Below are positions 54,286 to 63,034 of a DNA stretch of 64,000 bases, one piece after another. The DNA is taken from positions 1-64,000 of the forward strand of contig CACLNT010000004.1 of assembly GCA_902608385.1 (NCBI GenBank), given 5' to 3'. The position numbers were made by a program, and so were the translations under genes. The DNA comes from an uncultured Pelagibacteraceae bacterium (lineage in GTDB: Bacteria > Pseudomonadota > Alphaproteobacteria > Pelagibacterales > Pelagibacteraceae). Numbering within the stretch: position 1 is the stretch's first letter; each line of letters starts with the position of its first letter. The notes beneath the pieces were generated by a model. The model was not told the DNA's origin and made no database searches. It saw only the letters and a list, made by a program, of their open reading frames with translations.

Positions 54286-55032
54286 TTATATAAATAATTT
54301 ATAAGCCATTCTAATGGCAACAAATAATACCAATCCCGATGTCACTAAAGCAAGCATTCTTGTTGGGAATATTTTTAAATTTAAAAAATTTCCAATTTGA
54401 CCACCAATAATTACGGCTAAAAATAAGTACCAGTAATTCGCCAGATCATTAAAAACTGCATTTTTTGTTAATTGACCAGTTACTCCAGAAATAGAATTAA
54501 TAAGAATAAATAAAGAGGCAGCAGTAACTATATGTTTAGATTTTCCTGCTTTAATCAAAAAAAGAATTGGACTTAAGAATATTCCTCCGCCAATTCCAAT
54601 TACTCCAGAAACAAAACCTAATACTCCTCCAATTGGAATAGAAATAAAAATTGGAATATTTTTATAAGTTTTATCTTCATCATCGTATGACTTAAAGTTT
54701 ATTAGCAGCATAATTCCAGCAAAAGCTAAAACAAAAAATAAAAAAAATTCGAATAAATTTTTTTCTATGTGTAAAGATCCTCCAATAAATGCCAAAGGTA
54801 TTGATCCTATTAAATAAGGCAACAAGAGCTTCAAATTTAAATTTCCAGCTTTTATGTAATTAAAACTATTTCCTGAAACCACAAATATGTTACATACTAA
54901 TGCTATTACAGGAAAAATATAATATGGAACTTCCCATATTAACAATAAAGCAAGATAGGTAGATCCACCTCCAAAACCAACACTGGCATATAATATAGCA
55001 GTTACAAAAAATAAAATTGATAATATAATCAT
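54286..55032 (-). CDS. TauE/SafE-family membrane transporter
   Basis: A 248-residue inner-membrane protein with about seven or eight helices. The conserved N-terminal ASVGFGGGSTYLALLL (16-31) and the repeat element GVIGIGGGIFLSPIL (about 144-158) are typical of the TauE/SafE family, which is linked to sulfonate, sulfite and other anion transport. The substrate is unknown. It is divergent from the moaB-like gene with 10 bases between starts, so the promoters must overlap or be very short. It is followed by the homocysteine methyltransferase gene. Confidence 0.85.
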   Translation of the reverse strand: MIILSILFFVTAILYASVGFGGGSTYLALLLIWEVPYYIFPVIALVCNIFVVSGNSFNYIKAGNLNLKLLLPYLIGSIPLAFIGGSLHIEKNLFEFFLFFVLAFAGIMLLINFKSYDDEDKTYKNIPIFISIPIGGVLGFVSGVIGIGGGIFLSPILFLIKAGKSKHIVTAASLFILINSISGVTGQLTKNAVFNDLANYWYLFLAVIIGGQIGNFLNLKIFPTRMLALVTSGLVLFVAIRMAYKLFI

Positions 55033-55042
55033 TTAAAATTTT

Positions 55043-55543
55043 ATGAGAGTAAATATAGCACTATTAACAGTTACTGATACAAGAACTTTAAAAACTGATA
55101 AATCGGGAAATATTCTTGTAAAAAAAATAGGTAAAGCAAAACACAATTTAGTAAATAGGAAAATTTGTAAAGATAGCAAAAAAGCAATTAAAAAAATATT
55201 AAAAGACTGGATTAAGAAAAAAAAGATTGATGTAATTATAACAACAGGAGGAACGGGATTAACAGGAAGAGATATTACACCTGAGGCATTAGAGGAAATA
55301 GCAGACAAGCATATCCCAGGATTTGGTGAAGTATTCAGAACAATTAGCTTAAAAACTGTTGGAACATCTTCTATCCAATCAAGGGCATGTGCAGTGCTGG
55401 CTAATGGTAAATATATATTTGCATTACCAGGATCGTCAGGCGGTGTAACTGATGCGTGGGATAAAATTTTAATTCATCAATTAGATATTAATCATAAACC
55501 TTGTAATTTTGTTGAATTGTTTCCTAGACTTAAAGAAAAATAA
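55043..55543 (+). CDS. moaB: Molybdenum cofactor biosynthesis protein MoaB/Mog type
   Basis: A 166-residue MoaB/Mog-fold protein. The molybdopterin-binding motif is TTGGTGLTGRDITPEAL (about 71-87), followed by the ALPGSSGGV loop. In this family the protein adenylylates molybdopterin before metal insertion (Mog/MogA) or acts as a related MoaB. It is isolated from the moaA/C/D/E genes at 62.6-64.0 kb but fits the Moco demand of the CoxL enzyme. Mog versus MoaB cannot be decided by eye. Confidence 0.88.
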   Translation: MRVNIALLTVTDTRTLKTDKSGNILVKKIGKAKHNLVNRKICKDSKKAIKKILKDWIKKKKIDVIITTGGTGLTGRDITPEALEEIADKHIPGFGEVFRTISLKTVGTSSIQSRACAVLANGKYIFALPGSSGGVTDAWDKILIHQLDINHKPCNFVELFPRLKEK

Positions 55544-55546
55544 AAT

Positions 55547-56404
55547 TTAATTTTTTTCTCTTGTTGCAATATAAACCCCAAGAGTGGCAATTATAAACCC
55601 AAAAATATCAACACTATTTAAACTTTCTCCTAGAAAAAGCCAGGCCATAATCGCTGAGGTAGGAGGTATTAGAAAAAAAACAGAAACAGTTTTACTAGCT
55701 GAGTTTCTTTTAATTAAAAACATTAAAATAGTAAAAGCACCAAAAGAAACTAATAATATTTGATGACTCATTGCAATTATAAAGGTTGTTGAAAAGTCTA
55801 TAAAAGGTTTTTGAATAAAAAAAATAATTACTACTAAATGAAATAGAAACCCTCCAATTGCTTGATACATATTGCTCACAGATAAAGGTAAATTATTGCT
55901 TATTTTTTTTTGCCAAAGAGTTGCTGAAGTAACAGCAATTAAAGAAATCAAAACAGCTATTATCCCAGAAAATGGCAATGAACTACCTATATCAAAACCT
56001 ATAACTAAAGTTGCACCAGTAAATCCAAGCAATACTCCTATCCATTTGTTCAATGTAATTTTTTCATTTAATATAGGGCCAGCTAATGCATTTGTAAGCA
56101 CTGGCTGCAGTGTAACAATTAAAGCAGCAATCCCTGTAGGAAGACCAATTGAAATTGAATAAAAGACTCCCCCAAGATAAAAACCATGAAATAATATTCC
56201 TGTAGAAATGGATGGTAAAAGACTTTTAAAACTAACTAAAATTTTTTGTTTTGAAAATAAAGAAAATAAATAAAAACCTATTGCAACTATTAAAAATCTA
56301 AAACTTAAAGCTGCAAAAGGATCACTATAATCAACTATTGGTTTTGTTGTTATAAAAGCTGAAGACCATAGTAAAATAAATATTAAAGGCAGAAATTTTA
56401 TCAC
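55547..56404 (-). CDS. EamA/DMT-superfamily transporter
   Basis: A 285-residue membrane protein with ten predicted helices in two EamA repeats. The first begins with FILLWSSAFITTKPIVDYSDP and the second contains GAFTILMFLIKRNSA (about 217-231), typical of drug/metabolite exporters. The substrate is unknown. It converges with the moaB gene by 3 bases and precedes, on the same strand, the DUF1244 gene by 9 bases upstream. A metabolite or amino-acid efflux role is likely but unproven. Confidence 0.85.
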   Translation of the reverse strand: MIKFLPLIFILLWSSAFITTKPIVDYSDPFAALSFRFLIVAIGFYLFSLFSKQKILVSFKSLLPSISTGILFHGFYLGGVFYSISIGLPTGIAALIVTLQPVLTNALAGPILNEKITLNKWIGVLLGFTGATLVIGFDIGSSLPFSGIIAVLISLIAVTSATLWQKKISNNLPLSVSNMYQAIGGFLFHLVVIIFFIQKPFIDFSTTFIIAMSHQILLVSFGAFTILMFLIKRNSASKTVSVFFLIPPTSAIMAWLFLGESLNSVDIFGFIIATLGVYIATREKN

Positions 56405-56413
56405 TGAAAGAAA

Positions 56414-56659
56414 TTATTTTTGATATTTTTCTTTCCACTCTGCATAAGGCATTCCATAAACATGTTTTCTAGCATCAGAATCTGACACTGAAATACCCTT
56501 TTTTTCTGCTTCTTCCCTGTACCATTTCGATAAACAATTTCTGCAAAAACCAGCTAAGTCCATTAAATCAATATTTTGAACATCTTTTCTTTCTCTTAGG
56601 TGACTAACTAATCTTTCAAAAGCTGCAGATTGTAATTCTTTTTTTATGTTATCATCCAT
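56414..56659 (-). CDS. DUF1244 family protein
   Basis: An 81-residue protein of the DUF1244 family, recognised by the core DLMDLAGFCRNCLSKWYREEA (shown as LAGFCRNCLSKW), which carries two conserved cysteines three residues apart, and by MPYAEWK near the end. The function is unknown; the family is common in proteobacteria. It is upstream of the EamA gene on the minus strand and divergent from coxG by 28 bases. No ligand or partner is evident from the sequence. Confidence 0.85.
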   Translation of the reverse strand: MDDNIKKELQSAAFERLVSHLRERKDVQNIDLMDLAGFCRNCLSKWYREEAEKKGISVSDSDARKHVYGMPYAEWKEKYQK

Positions 56660-56687
56660 ATAAATTAATATATATATTTAAGTATTT

Positions 56688-57254
56688 ATGAAACTTTCTG
56701 GATCATATCAAATTAATTTAGAAAAACAAAAAGTTTGGGAAGCTTTAAATAATCCAGAAATATTAAAAAAATCTATTCCTGGATGCGAAGAATTTGTAAA
56801 AAAATCTGAAACTGAATTTACTGCTACTGCTACAAATAAAATAGGTCCATTTAATGCAACTTTTACAGGAGATATTGAACTTAAAGATTTAGACCCTCCA
56901 AACAGTTATAAAATTATTGGATCAGGGAATTCCCCTGTAGGATTTGCAAATGGTGAAGCCTCAGTAACTTTAGAAGATTTTGAAGATGGAACGAATCTTA
57001 AATACAGTGTTGAAGCAAATGTAGGAGGAAAAATTGCACAAGTAGGATCACGTTTGATTGATATGACAGCAAAAAAAATGGCTGATATTTTTTTTGGAAA
57101 ATTTGTCGAATTAATTACAACAAAAACTACAACTGAAAAAGTTAAAAAAGTAAATGAAGATAAAATTCAAAGTCAAAAAGAACCAATAAATAAAATATTT
57201 ATTGTTTTACCAGCATTAATAATCATTGGAATTATATTATATTATTTAAACTAA
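56688..57254 (+). CDS. coxG: CoxG-family protein with membrane anchor
   Basis: A 188-residue SRPBCC/CoxG domain protein with a C-terminal transmembrane helix (about 167-187, IFIVLPALIIIGIILYYL). The N-terminal pattern MKLSGSYQINLEKQKVWEAL and the PGCEEF turn (about 36-41) are typical. CoxG anchors the CO dehydrogenase to the membrane in Oligotropha; here it may recruit the CoxL-type enzyme encoded downstream. It precedes coxS by 94 bases, with a strong AGGGAGGG ribosome site before coxS. The role in form II systems is uncertain. Confidence 0.85.
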   Translation: MKLSGSYQINLEKQKVWEALNNPEILKKSIPGCEEFVKKSETEFTATATNKIGPFNATFTGDIELKDLDPPNSYKIIGSGNSPVGFANGEASVTLEDFEDGTNLKYSVEANVGGKIAQVGSRLIDMTAKKMADIFFGKFVELITTKTTTEKVKKVNEDKIQSQKEPINKIFIVLPALIIIGIILYYLN

Positions 57255-57348
57255 TCGCGTGTAGATAGAATTTTTGAATTTTTTATAGTTGTATCTAATA
57301 TTCTATTATGTTTAAATAAATCAAAAGCATTAAGGGAGGGTAAACTTA

Positions 57349-57810
57349 ATGAGTAAAGTTTCTTTAGAGATTAACGGGAAAAAAATATCAAAAGAAATTC
57401 CCGACCATACAACGTTATCTATATTTTTAAGAGATATATTGAATTTAACAGGAACACATGTTGGATGTGATACCAGCCAGTGTGGTGCGTGCGTTGTTCA
57501 TGTAGATGGCAAATCTATAAAAAGTTGTACAGCATTAGCAGTAGATCTTGATGGATCAAAAATTACAACAATTGAAGGTCTTACAACAAATGGAAAAATG
57601 CACCCAATGCAAGAAGCCTTTAAAAAGCTTCATGGTTTACAATGCGGTTTTTGTACACCAGGGATGGTTATGAGTGCTATCGATTTATTAAAAAGTAAAA
57701 AAAATCCTAGTGATACGGAAATAAGAGATTGGTTAGAAGGAAATATCTGTAGATGCACAGGATATCAAAATATTGTTGCAGCTGTAAAAGAAGCTGCTTC
57801 TAAAATGTAG
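57349..57810 (+). CDS. coxS: Carbon monoxide dehydrogenase-like small (2Fe-2S) subunit
   Basis: A 153-residue [2Fe-2S] subunit of the xanthine oxidase family. The plant-type cluster ligands are Cys40, Cys45, Cys48 and Cys60, and the second cluster ligands are Cys99, Cys102, Cys134 and Cys136 (CGFC and CRCTG). It passes electrons from the molybdenum centre to the FAD subunit. It has an excellent GGGAGGG ribosome site. The gene order S-L-M is characteristic of form II (BMS-type) clusters. The physiological substrate is unknown. Confidence 0.95.
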   Translation: MSKVSLEINGKKISKEIPDHTTLSIFLRDILNLTGTHVGCDTSQCGACVVHVDGKSIKSCTALAVDLDGSKITTIEGLTTNGKMHPMQEAFKKLHGLQCGFCTPGMVMSAIDLLKSKKNPSDTEIRDWLEGNICRCTGYQNIVAAVKEAASKM

Positions 57811-57823
57811 GAGGATAAAAATT

Positions 57824-60196
57824 ATGGCAAGTTTGGTTGGATCAAGAGTTGAAAGAAAAGAAGATAAAAAGCTTTTAACAGGTAGAGGAAAGTATACTGC
57901 TGATGTAAATTTTATTCACCAAACATATGCTTATTTTGTTCGTTCTCCTCATGCAAGAGCAGAAATAAAAAAAGTAGATATCTCTAAAGCATCTAAAGCA
58001 CCAGGAGTTGTAGCAGTGTTAACGGGTGCAGACATTGCTAATGATAAAATTGGTGGATTAATAGCTGGATGGAGAATTAAAAGTGAGGATGGATCAGATA
58101 TGAAGGTTCCAGCACACCCTCCATTAGCCAATGAATCAGTAAACTATGTAGGGGATCACGTTGCAGTAGTCATCGCGGAAAGTCTTGATGAAGCAAGATC
58201 TGCTGCTGATTTAGTTAAAGTTGATTACAAAATTTTAAAAGCAGTTGTTAAAACAAAAGATGCAATGGACTCAGAGCAAATTTATAAAGATATACCAAAG
58301 AATATGTGCTTTGATTGGTTGTTAGGAGACAGAGCAAAAGTAAAAGAAGCCTTTGAAAAAGCTGACAAAGTAATAAAAATTGACATAATTAATAATAGGT
58401 TAATTCCAAATGCAATGGAACCAAGAGCAGCAAATGCTGATTACAATCCATCAACTGAAGAAATAACTTTATACACAACAAGTCAAAATCCTCATTTAGC
58501 AAGAATAATAATTTCTGCATTTAACGGCGTAGCTCCGGAAAATAAATTAAGAGTAATAGCACCAGATGTTGGTGGAGGTTTTGGATCTAAAATTTATCCT
58601 TATGCTGAAGAAGTTGTTTGTAGCTGGGCAGCAAAAAAAATTGAAAGACCAGTAAAATGGGTAGCTGATAGAACAGAATCTTTTTTATCTGATTGTCATG
58701 GAAGAGATCATGTTACTCATGCTGAATTAGCTGTAAAAAATGATGGAACATTTTTAGGTTTTAAAAATGAAACAATAGCTAACATAGGAGCATATGCATC
58801 AGTATTCGGTACTGTGACACCAACTTATCTATTTGGACCTTGCGCAACAGGAGTTTATAAAATGCCAGCAGCATATACCAATGTAAAAGCAGTTTATACA
58901 AATACTGCTCCAGTTGATGCGTACAGAGGAGCTGGAAGACCAGAAGCTACATATACAATAGAAACTTTAGTTGAAAAAGCTGCAAGGGAACTTGGGATGG
59001 ATCCAGCTGAAATAAGAATGAAAAACTTTCCAACAGAATTTCCATACCAACAAACTTTAGTTCACTCAGTTGATTCAGGAGATTATAACGCTGGTTTAAA
59101 AAAAGTAATGGAATTGGGTGAATATGAAAGTTTTGAAAAAAGAAAAAAAGAATCTGAATCAAGAGGAAAATTAAGAGGGATAGGTTTTTGCACTTATTTC
59201 GAAGCATGCGGTATAGCGCCATCACCAGTTGTTATGATGTTAGGGTGTGGTATAGGCTTATGGGAATCAGCCGAAGTAAGATTTAATCCAACAGGAAATG
59301 TAACTGTTTTTACAGGTTCGCATAGTCATGGACAAGGACATGATACTACGTTTGCACAAATAGCAGCTGATCAATTAGGTGTACCAATAGAAAGTATTGA
59401 AATTGCTCACGGAGATACAGACAAAGGACCTTTTGGATATGGAACGTATGGCTCAAGATCTTTAACCGTAGGTGGAACAGCAATAGTTAAAGCATGCGAT
59501 AAAATAGTAGCTAAAGGAAAAAGAGTAGCAGCTAAAATGCTAGAGGTGAATGAAGATGAAGTTGATTTCAATAATGGAGAATTTGTAGTAGCAAAATCAA
59601 ACAAGAAAAAAACAATAGGAGAAGTAGCTTTTGCTTGTTATTTACCAGGTACTTATGGCGAAGTAAAATCTCCACTTCCAGATGGAGAAGAACCTGGACT
59701 TAAAGAAACATCTTTTTTTGATCCAGCAAACTTTTCTTTTCCTGCAGGCTCTCATATTTGTGAAGTTGAAGTAGATCAGGATACTGGTGAAACTAAAGTA
59801 GTTAAATATACAGCAGTTGATGATTTCGGAACAATTATTAATCCACTTATTGTTGAAGGACAAGTTCATGGTGGATTAGCACAAGGAATAGGACAAGCAC
59901 TTTATGAAAACTGTCATTATGATAATTCTGGACAGTTAATAACAGCTTCTTATATGGATTATACAATGCCACGAGCTGACAACTTTACAGATTTTAACTT
60001 AGGTTTTACATGTACTCCTGCAACATCTAATCCACTGGGGACTAAAGGTTGCGGAGAAGCAGGAGCAATAGCTGCTCCTCCTGCAGTAATGAATGCAGTT
60101 ATAGATGCTATAGGTACGGAAATTTCGATGCCTGCTACAGCTGAAAAAGTTTGGACAGCGTGTAATAAAAAAAATAAAAATTCTGAAGCAGCTTAA
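57824..60196 (+). CDS. coxL: Form II CO dehydrogenase-like large (molybdopterin) subunit
   Basis: A 790-residue molybdenum hydroxylase subunit that binds Mo-molybdopterin cytosine dinucleotide. The active-site loop is AYRGAGR (366-372), the form II signature, not AYXCSFR of form I CODH, so the catalytic Cys of true CODH is absent. The Mo-site glutamate is Glu745 in GCGEAG. Form II enzymes are abundant in marine bacteria and CO oxidation has been shown weakly or not at all. Other substrates such as aldehydes or purines are possible. It follows coxS by 13 bases and precedes coxM by 11. Confidence 0.93.
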   Translation: MASLVGSRVERKEDKKLLTGRGKYTADVNFIHQTYAYFVRSPHARAEIKKVDISKASKAPGVVAVLTGADIANDKIGGLIAGWRIKSEDGSDMKVPAHPPLANESVNYVGDHVAVVIAESLDEARSAADLVKVDYKILKAVVKTKDAMDSEQIYKDIPKNMCFDWLLGDRAKVKEAFEKADKVIKIDIINNRLIPNAMEPRAANADYNPSTEEITLYTTSQNPHLARIIISAFNGVAPENKLRVIAPDVGGGFGSKIYPYAEEVVCSWAAKKIERPVKWVADRTESFLSDCHGRDHVTHAELAVKNDGTFLGFKNETIANIGAYASVFGTVTPTYLFGPCATGVYKMPAAYTNVKAVYTNTAPVDAYRGAGRPEATYTIETLVEKAARELGMDPAEIRMKNFPTEFPYQQTLVHSVDSGDYNAGLKKVMELGEYESFEKRKKESESRGKLRGIGFCTYFEACGIAPSPVVMMLGCGIGLWESAEVRFNPTGNVTVFTGSHSHGQGHDTTFAQIAADQLGVPIESIEIAHGDTDKGPFGYGTYGSRSLTVGGTAIVKACDKIVAKGKRVAAKMLEVNEDEVDFNNGEFVVAKSNKKKTIGEVAFACYLPGTYGEVKSPLPDGEEPGLKETSFFDPANFSFPAGSHICEVEVDQDTGETKVVKYTAVDDFGTIINPLIVEGQVHGGLAQGIGQALYENCHYDNSGQLITASYMDYTMPRADNFTDFNLGFTCTPATSNPLGTKGCGEAGAIAAPPAVMNAVIDAIGTEISMPATAEKVWTACNKKNKNSEAA

Positions 60197-60207
60197 GGAG
60201 AAAATTT

Positions 60208-60972
60208 ATGAAAATATTTAATTATCATTCAGCAAAAGATGTAAAAGAAGCTTCTAAACTATCTTCTTCAAGATCAGCATTTTTAGCAGGTGGTATGACC
60301 ACCATCCCGTCTATGAAGTTAGGCTTGGCAAGTTATAAGGATATTATAAATATAAAAGGGATTAAAAAACTTTCTGGGATAAAGATAAGTGGAAAAAAAG
60401 TTACAATTGGATCGACAACTAGACATGCAGAAGTTGCTAATTCAAAAGAAATTAAAAAAGCAATACCATCTTTATCAGCTCTTGCAGAAGGAATAGGAGA
60501 TCCTCAAGTAAGAAATAGAGGAACAATAGGAGGATCTATTGCTAATAATGATCCTGCTGCAGATTATCCATCTGCTTGTATTGCGTTAAATGCAGTTATT
60601 CATACAAATAATAGAAAAATTGATGCAGAAAAATTTTTTAGAGGCATGTTTGAAACGTCACTTAAAAGTGGAGAAATTATTGAATCGATTGAATTTGCAA
60701 TTCCACAAAAATCAAGTTACCAAAAATACCCAAATCCAGCATCAAGATATGCCATTGTTGGTGTTTATGTAGCTAAACACAAAAGTGGAGTTAATGTAGC
60801 TGTAACAGGTGCTAAATCATGCGTTTATAATGATAAAAATTTATCAGATATTTTGTCAAAAAGTTTTTCAGCGGATGCAATTAATAATACAAAAATTTCT
60901 GCATCTGGAATGAATTCTGATATTCATGCATCAGCAGACTATAGAGCAAATATGGTTAAAGTTTTTTGCTAA
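60208..60972 (+). CDS. coxM: CO dehydrogenase-like medium (FAD) subunit, C-terminus altered by a frameshift
   Basis: A 254-residue FAD subunit. FAD-binding strings AGGMTTIPSMK (about 28-38) and GDPQVRNRGTIGGSIANND (about 96-114) are present. The frame ends at a TAA right after VKVFC. A run of six Ts (60962-60967) causes this: with five Ts the frame reads VFAKKAVEAC and stops at 60994, matching the usual end of CoxM. The last residues are therefore lost or miscalled. This is either a sequencing or assembly error in a homopolymer, or a real recent change. The bulk of the domain should fold either way. Confidence 0.9.
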   Translation: MKIFNYHSAKDVKEASKLSSSRSAFLAGGMTTIPSMKLGLASYKDIINIKGIKKLSGIKISGKKVTIGSTTRHAEVANSKEIKKAIPSLSALAEGIGDPQVRNRGTIGGSIANNDPAADYPSACIALNAVIHTNNRKIDAEKFFRGMFETSLKSGEIIESIEFAIPQKSSYQKYPNPASRYAIVGVYVAKHKSGVNVAVTGAKSCVYNDKNLSDILSKSFSADAINNTKISASGMNSDIHASADYRANMVKVFC

Positions 60973-61024
60973 AAAAGCTGTTGAAGCTTGCTAATTAGTT
61001 CTTTCAGTATTAACTTTAAATCTA

Positions 61025-61354
61025 ATGAAAAACTCATTTGATGAAAAGATTCTGGAAGAAGCAAATGATTGGATTAATGCCAACCAAAAAGTAGTCCTTG
61101 CAACTGTAATTCAAACTTGGGGATCTTCTCCAAGACCTACGGGCAGCAGAATGATTGTTAATGAAAATGGAGATTTTTCAGGTTCTGTATCTGGAGGGTG
61201 TGTTGAGTCTGCAGTGGTTAGAGAATGTATTGGAATAATAAAAGAAGAAAAACTTTTTAAAAAAATTGAATTTAAAGTTTCAAATGAAAGTGCATGGGAA
61301 GTAGGACTTGCATGTGGTGGAGAAATTGCAGTTTATTTAGAACAGATTAATTGA
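61025..61354 (+). CDS. XdhC/CoxI N-terminal domain protein
   Basis: A 109-residue XdhC-type N-terminal domain. GSSPRPTGSRMIV (about 33-45) and SGGCVE (57-62) with the conserved cysteine are typical. XdhC proteins bind molybdenum cofactor and assist its sulfuration and insertion into xanthine dehydrogenase-type enzymes; in cox operons they are called CoxI/CoxF. Here it is separated from the Rossmann half encoded by the next gene, whose ATG overlaps its stop as TGATG. It is likely a maturation factor of the CoxL enzyme. Confidence 0.85.
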   Translation: MKNSFDEKILEEANDWINANQKVVLATVIQTWGSSPRPTGSRMIVNENGDFSGSVSGGCVESAVVRECIGIIKEEKLFKKIEFKVSNESAWEVGLACGGEIAVYLEQIN

Positions 61355-62034
61355 TGCAATTAAAAACTTTACAAGAAATAATTAAAAAAAAAGAAAACAA
61401 GTCTGAATTCGCAATAGTTACAAATCTATTAACAGGCAATAGTGAAATTTTTGAAAAAGGCAAATCATTAAGTAAAGATTTTGAAAAATTTGCAGATCAA
61501 ATAAATGCTTTTTTTCAGTCAAAGAAAAATGGAGTTATTGAAGGCACTGATATCTTTGTAGAAAGTTATATTAGACCTATCAAAGTTATTATTGTAGGTG
61601 CTGTTCATATAGCTCAGTATTTAGTTAATTTTGCGAGTAACTTAAATTTTGAAATATCTGTAATTGATCCAAGGGGCTATTTTGCAACTGAACAAAGATT
61701 TCCCAATATGAAAATAATTAATAAGTGGCCAGATGAAGCGTTCAAAGAAATAGAAACAAATTCAAATACAGCATTAATAGCGTTAACTCATGATCCTAAA
61801 ATTGATGACCCAGCTTTACAACACGCTATAAAGAAAAAATTTTATTATATTGGGGCTTTGGGAAGTAAAAAAACACATGCTAATAGATGTGAAAGACTAA
61901 AAGACGCTGGATTTAGTGATGAAGAAATAAATCAAATTCATGGACCAATCGGAATTAAACTTGGTGGAAGAGCAGCTCCTGAAATTGCATTATCAATAAT
62001 TGCTCAACTTGTTGCTGAAACATATAAAAAATAG
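61354..62034 (+). CDS. XdhC Rossmann-domain protein
   Basis: A 226-residue protein carrying the C-terminal half of XdhC: a Rossmann motif VIIVGAVHIAQYL (about 79-91), the GALGSKKTHANR stretch (about 166-177) and GGRAAPEIALSI near the end. The frame begins at a TTG, but the ATG at 61354 overlapping the previous stop (TGATG) is preferred. Together the two genes equal one XdhC split in two, coupled translationally. They should act in Mo cofactor handling for the cox enzyme. Confidence 0.83.
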   Translation: MQLKTLQEIIKKKENKSEFAIVTNLLTGNSEIFEKGKSLSKDFEKFADQINAFFQSKKNGVIEGTDIFVESYIRPIKVIIVGAVHIAQYLVNFASNLNFEISVIDPRGYFATEQRFPNMKIINKWPDEAFKEIETNSNTALIALTHDPKIDDPALQHAIKKKFYYIGALGSKKTHANRCERLKDAGFSDEEINQIHGPIGIKLGGRAAPEIALSIIAQLVAETYKK

Positions 62035-62043
62035 AAAAATTTT

Positions 62044-62625
62044 ATGATTTCATCAATTCTTTTAGCAGCAGGTCAATCTAAGAGGATGCAAGGTGAAAAT
62101 AAGCTTTTAAAAAAATATAAAAAAAAATATTTAATTAACCATATTTTAAATTCTTTAATTAAAAGCAAAGTAAATAAAATAATAGTTGTATTGGGCCACG
62201 AAAACAGAAAAATTAGAAAAATAGCTTTAAAAAACAAAAAAATAACTTTTGTAATTAATTCACAGTATTTAAAAGGAATATCAACATCAATTAAGAGTGG
62301 ATTGAAGAAAATATCTAAAAAAAATATAGGTTTTTTAATTGCACATGCTGATATGCCTCTAGTCTCAAAAACAATTTTCAACACTTTGTGCTCAGGTTTA
62401 AAAAATAAAAAAAAAGAGATTTTTGTACCAGTTTATAAGAAAAAAGTTGGGAACCCTTTAGCTTTTAAATATTCAATGATTAAATCTCTTAAAAAAATTA
62501 AGGGAGACAGAGGAGCTAAAAAATTAATTAGATCAAATAAATCAAAAGTTCAATTGGTAAAAATAAAATCTAAATCTATTTTAGTTGATTTTGATCAATT
62601 AAAGGATTTCCCTTCAACCATTTAG
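62044..62625 (+). CDS. MobA/MocA-like nucleotidyltransferase
   Basis: A 193-residue nucleotidyltransferase of the MobA/MocA group. The nucleotide-binding N-terminus is LLAAGQSKRMQGENKLL (6-22) and AHADMPLV (about 101-108) carries metal-binding Asp. MocA makes molybdopterin cytosine dinucleotide, the form used by CODH-type enzymes; MobA makes the guanine form. With a CoxL enzyme adjacent, MocA is the better guess. Its end overlaps the convergent moaE by 50 bases, one of the longer overlaps in the window. The C-terminus is very lysine-rich. Confidence 0.82.
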   Translation: MISSILLAAGQSKRMQGENKLLKKYKKKYLINHILNSLIKSKVNKIIVVLGHENRKIRKIALKNKKITFVINSQYLKGISTSIKSGLKKISKKNIGFLIAHADMPLVSKTIFNTLCSGLKNKKKEIFVPVYKKKVGNPLAFKYSMIKSLKKIKGDRGAKKLIRSNKSKVQLVKIKSKSILVDFDQLKDFPSTI

Positions 62626-63034
62626 AATCTTCCCCATCGTAATGTTCTTTTTTCCAGATTGGTGTTCGTTTTTTTATTTCTTCAATAATATGTCTTGAAA
62701 AGTCATATGCTTGAGAACGATGTTTGCATGAAACAGCTATAATTATACTAGTTTCACCAAGTTCAACGTACCCTTTGATATGTTCAATAAATACAGCAAT
62801 GTTATTAAAGTTAAATTTTGTTTCTGCTTCTTTATATATTTCTTCAAAACTTTTGATTACTAAAGCGTCGTGACTATCATAAGTAATCCCAGTAACTTTT
62901 TTATTATTATTTTGATCTCTAACAGTGCCAACAAAATATATTGAAGCACCACATTTGCTTGAAGCTATAAATTTTTGTGCATTGGTAAGATCAATTTTTT
63001 CTTTCGTAGCATCTATTACTTTAGCATGAAGCAT
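62576..63034 (-). CDS. moaE: Molybdopterin synthase large subunit
   Basis: A 152-residue MoaE, the catalytic subunit of molybdopterin synthase. The HRSQAYD and KKRTPIWKKE strings (about 106-112 and 120-129) contain the conserved active-site lysines. It moves sulfur from the MoaD thiocarboxylate onto cyclic pyranopterin monophosphate. It overlaps moaD by one base and the mocA-like gene by 50 bases on the other strand. The C-terminal residues beyond the core are coded within that overlap. Confidence 0.93.
   Translation of the reverse strand: MLHAKVIDATKEKIDLTNAQKFIASSKCGASIYFVGTVRDQNNNKKVTGITYDSHDALVIKSFEEIYKEAETKFNFNNIAVFIEHIKGYVELGETSIIIAVSCKHRSQAYDFSRHIIEEIKKRTPIWKKEHYDGEDSKWLKGNPLIDQNQLK

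Noticed and set aside
57824..60196. Form I (true) CO dehydrogenase
   Set aside because: The active-site loop reads AYRGAGR, not the cysteine-containing form I loop, and the gene order is S-L-M.
62073..62384. A 103-codon minus-strand frame within the mocA-like gene
   Set aside because: Phenylalanine- and leucine-rich reverse of lysine-rich coding sequence; not a membrane protein gene.
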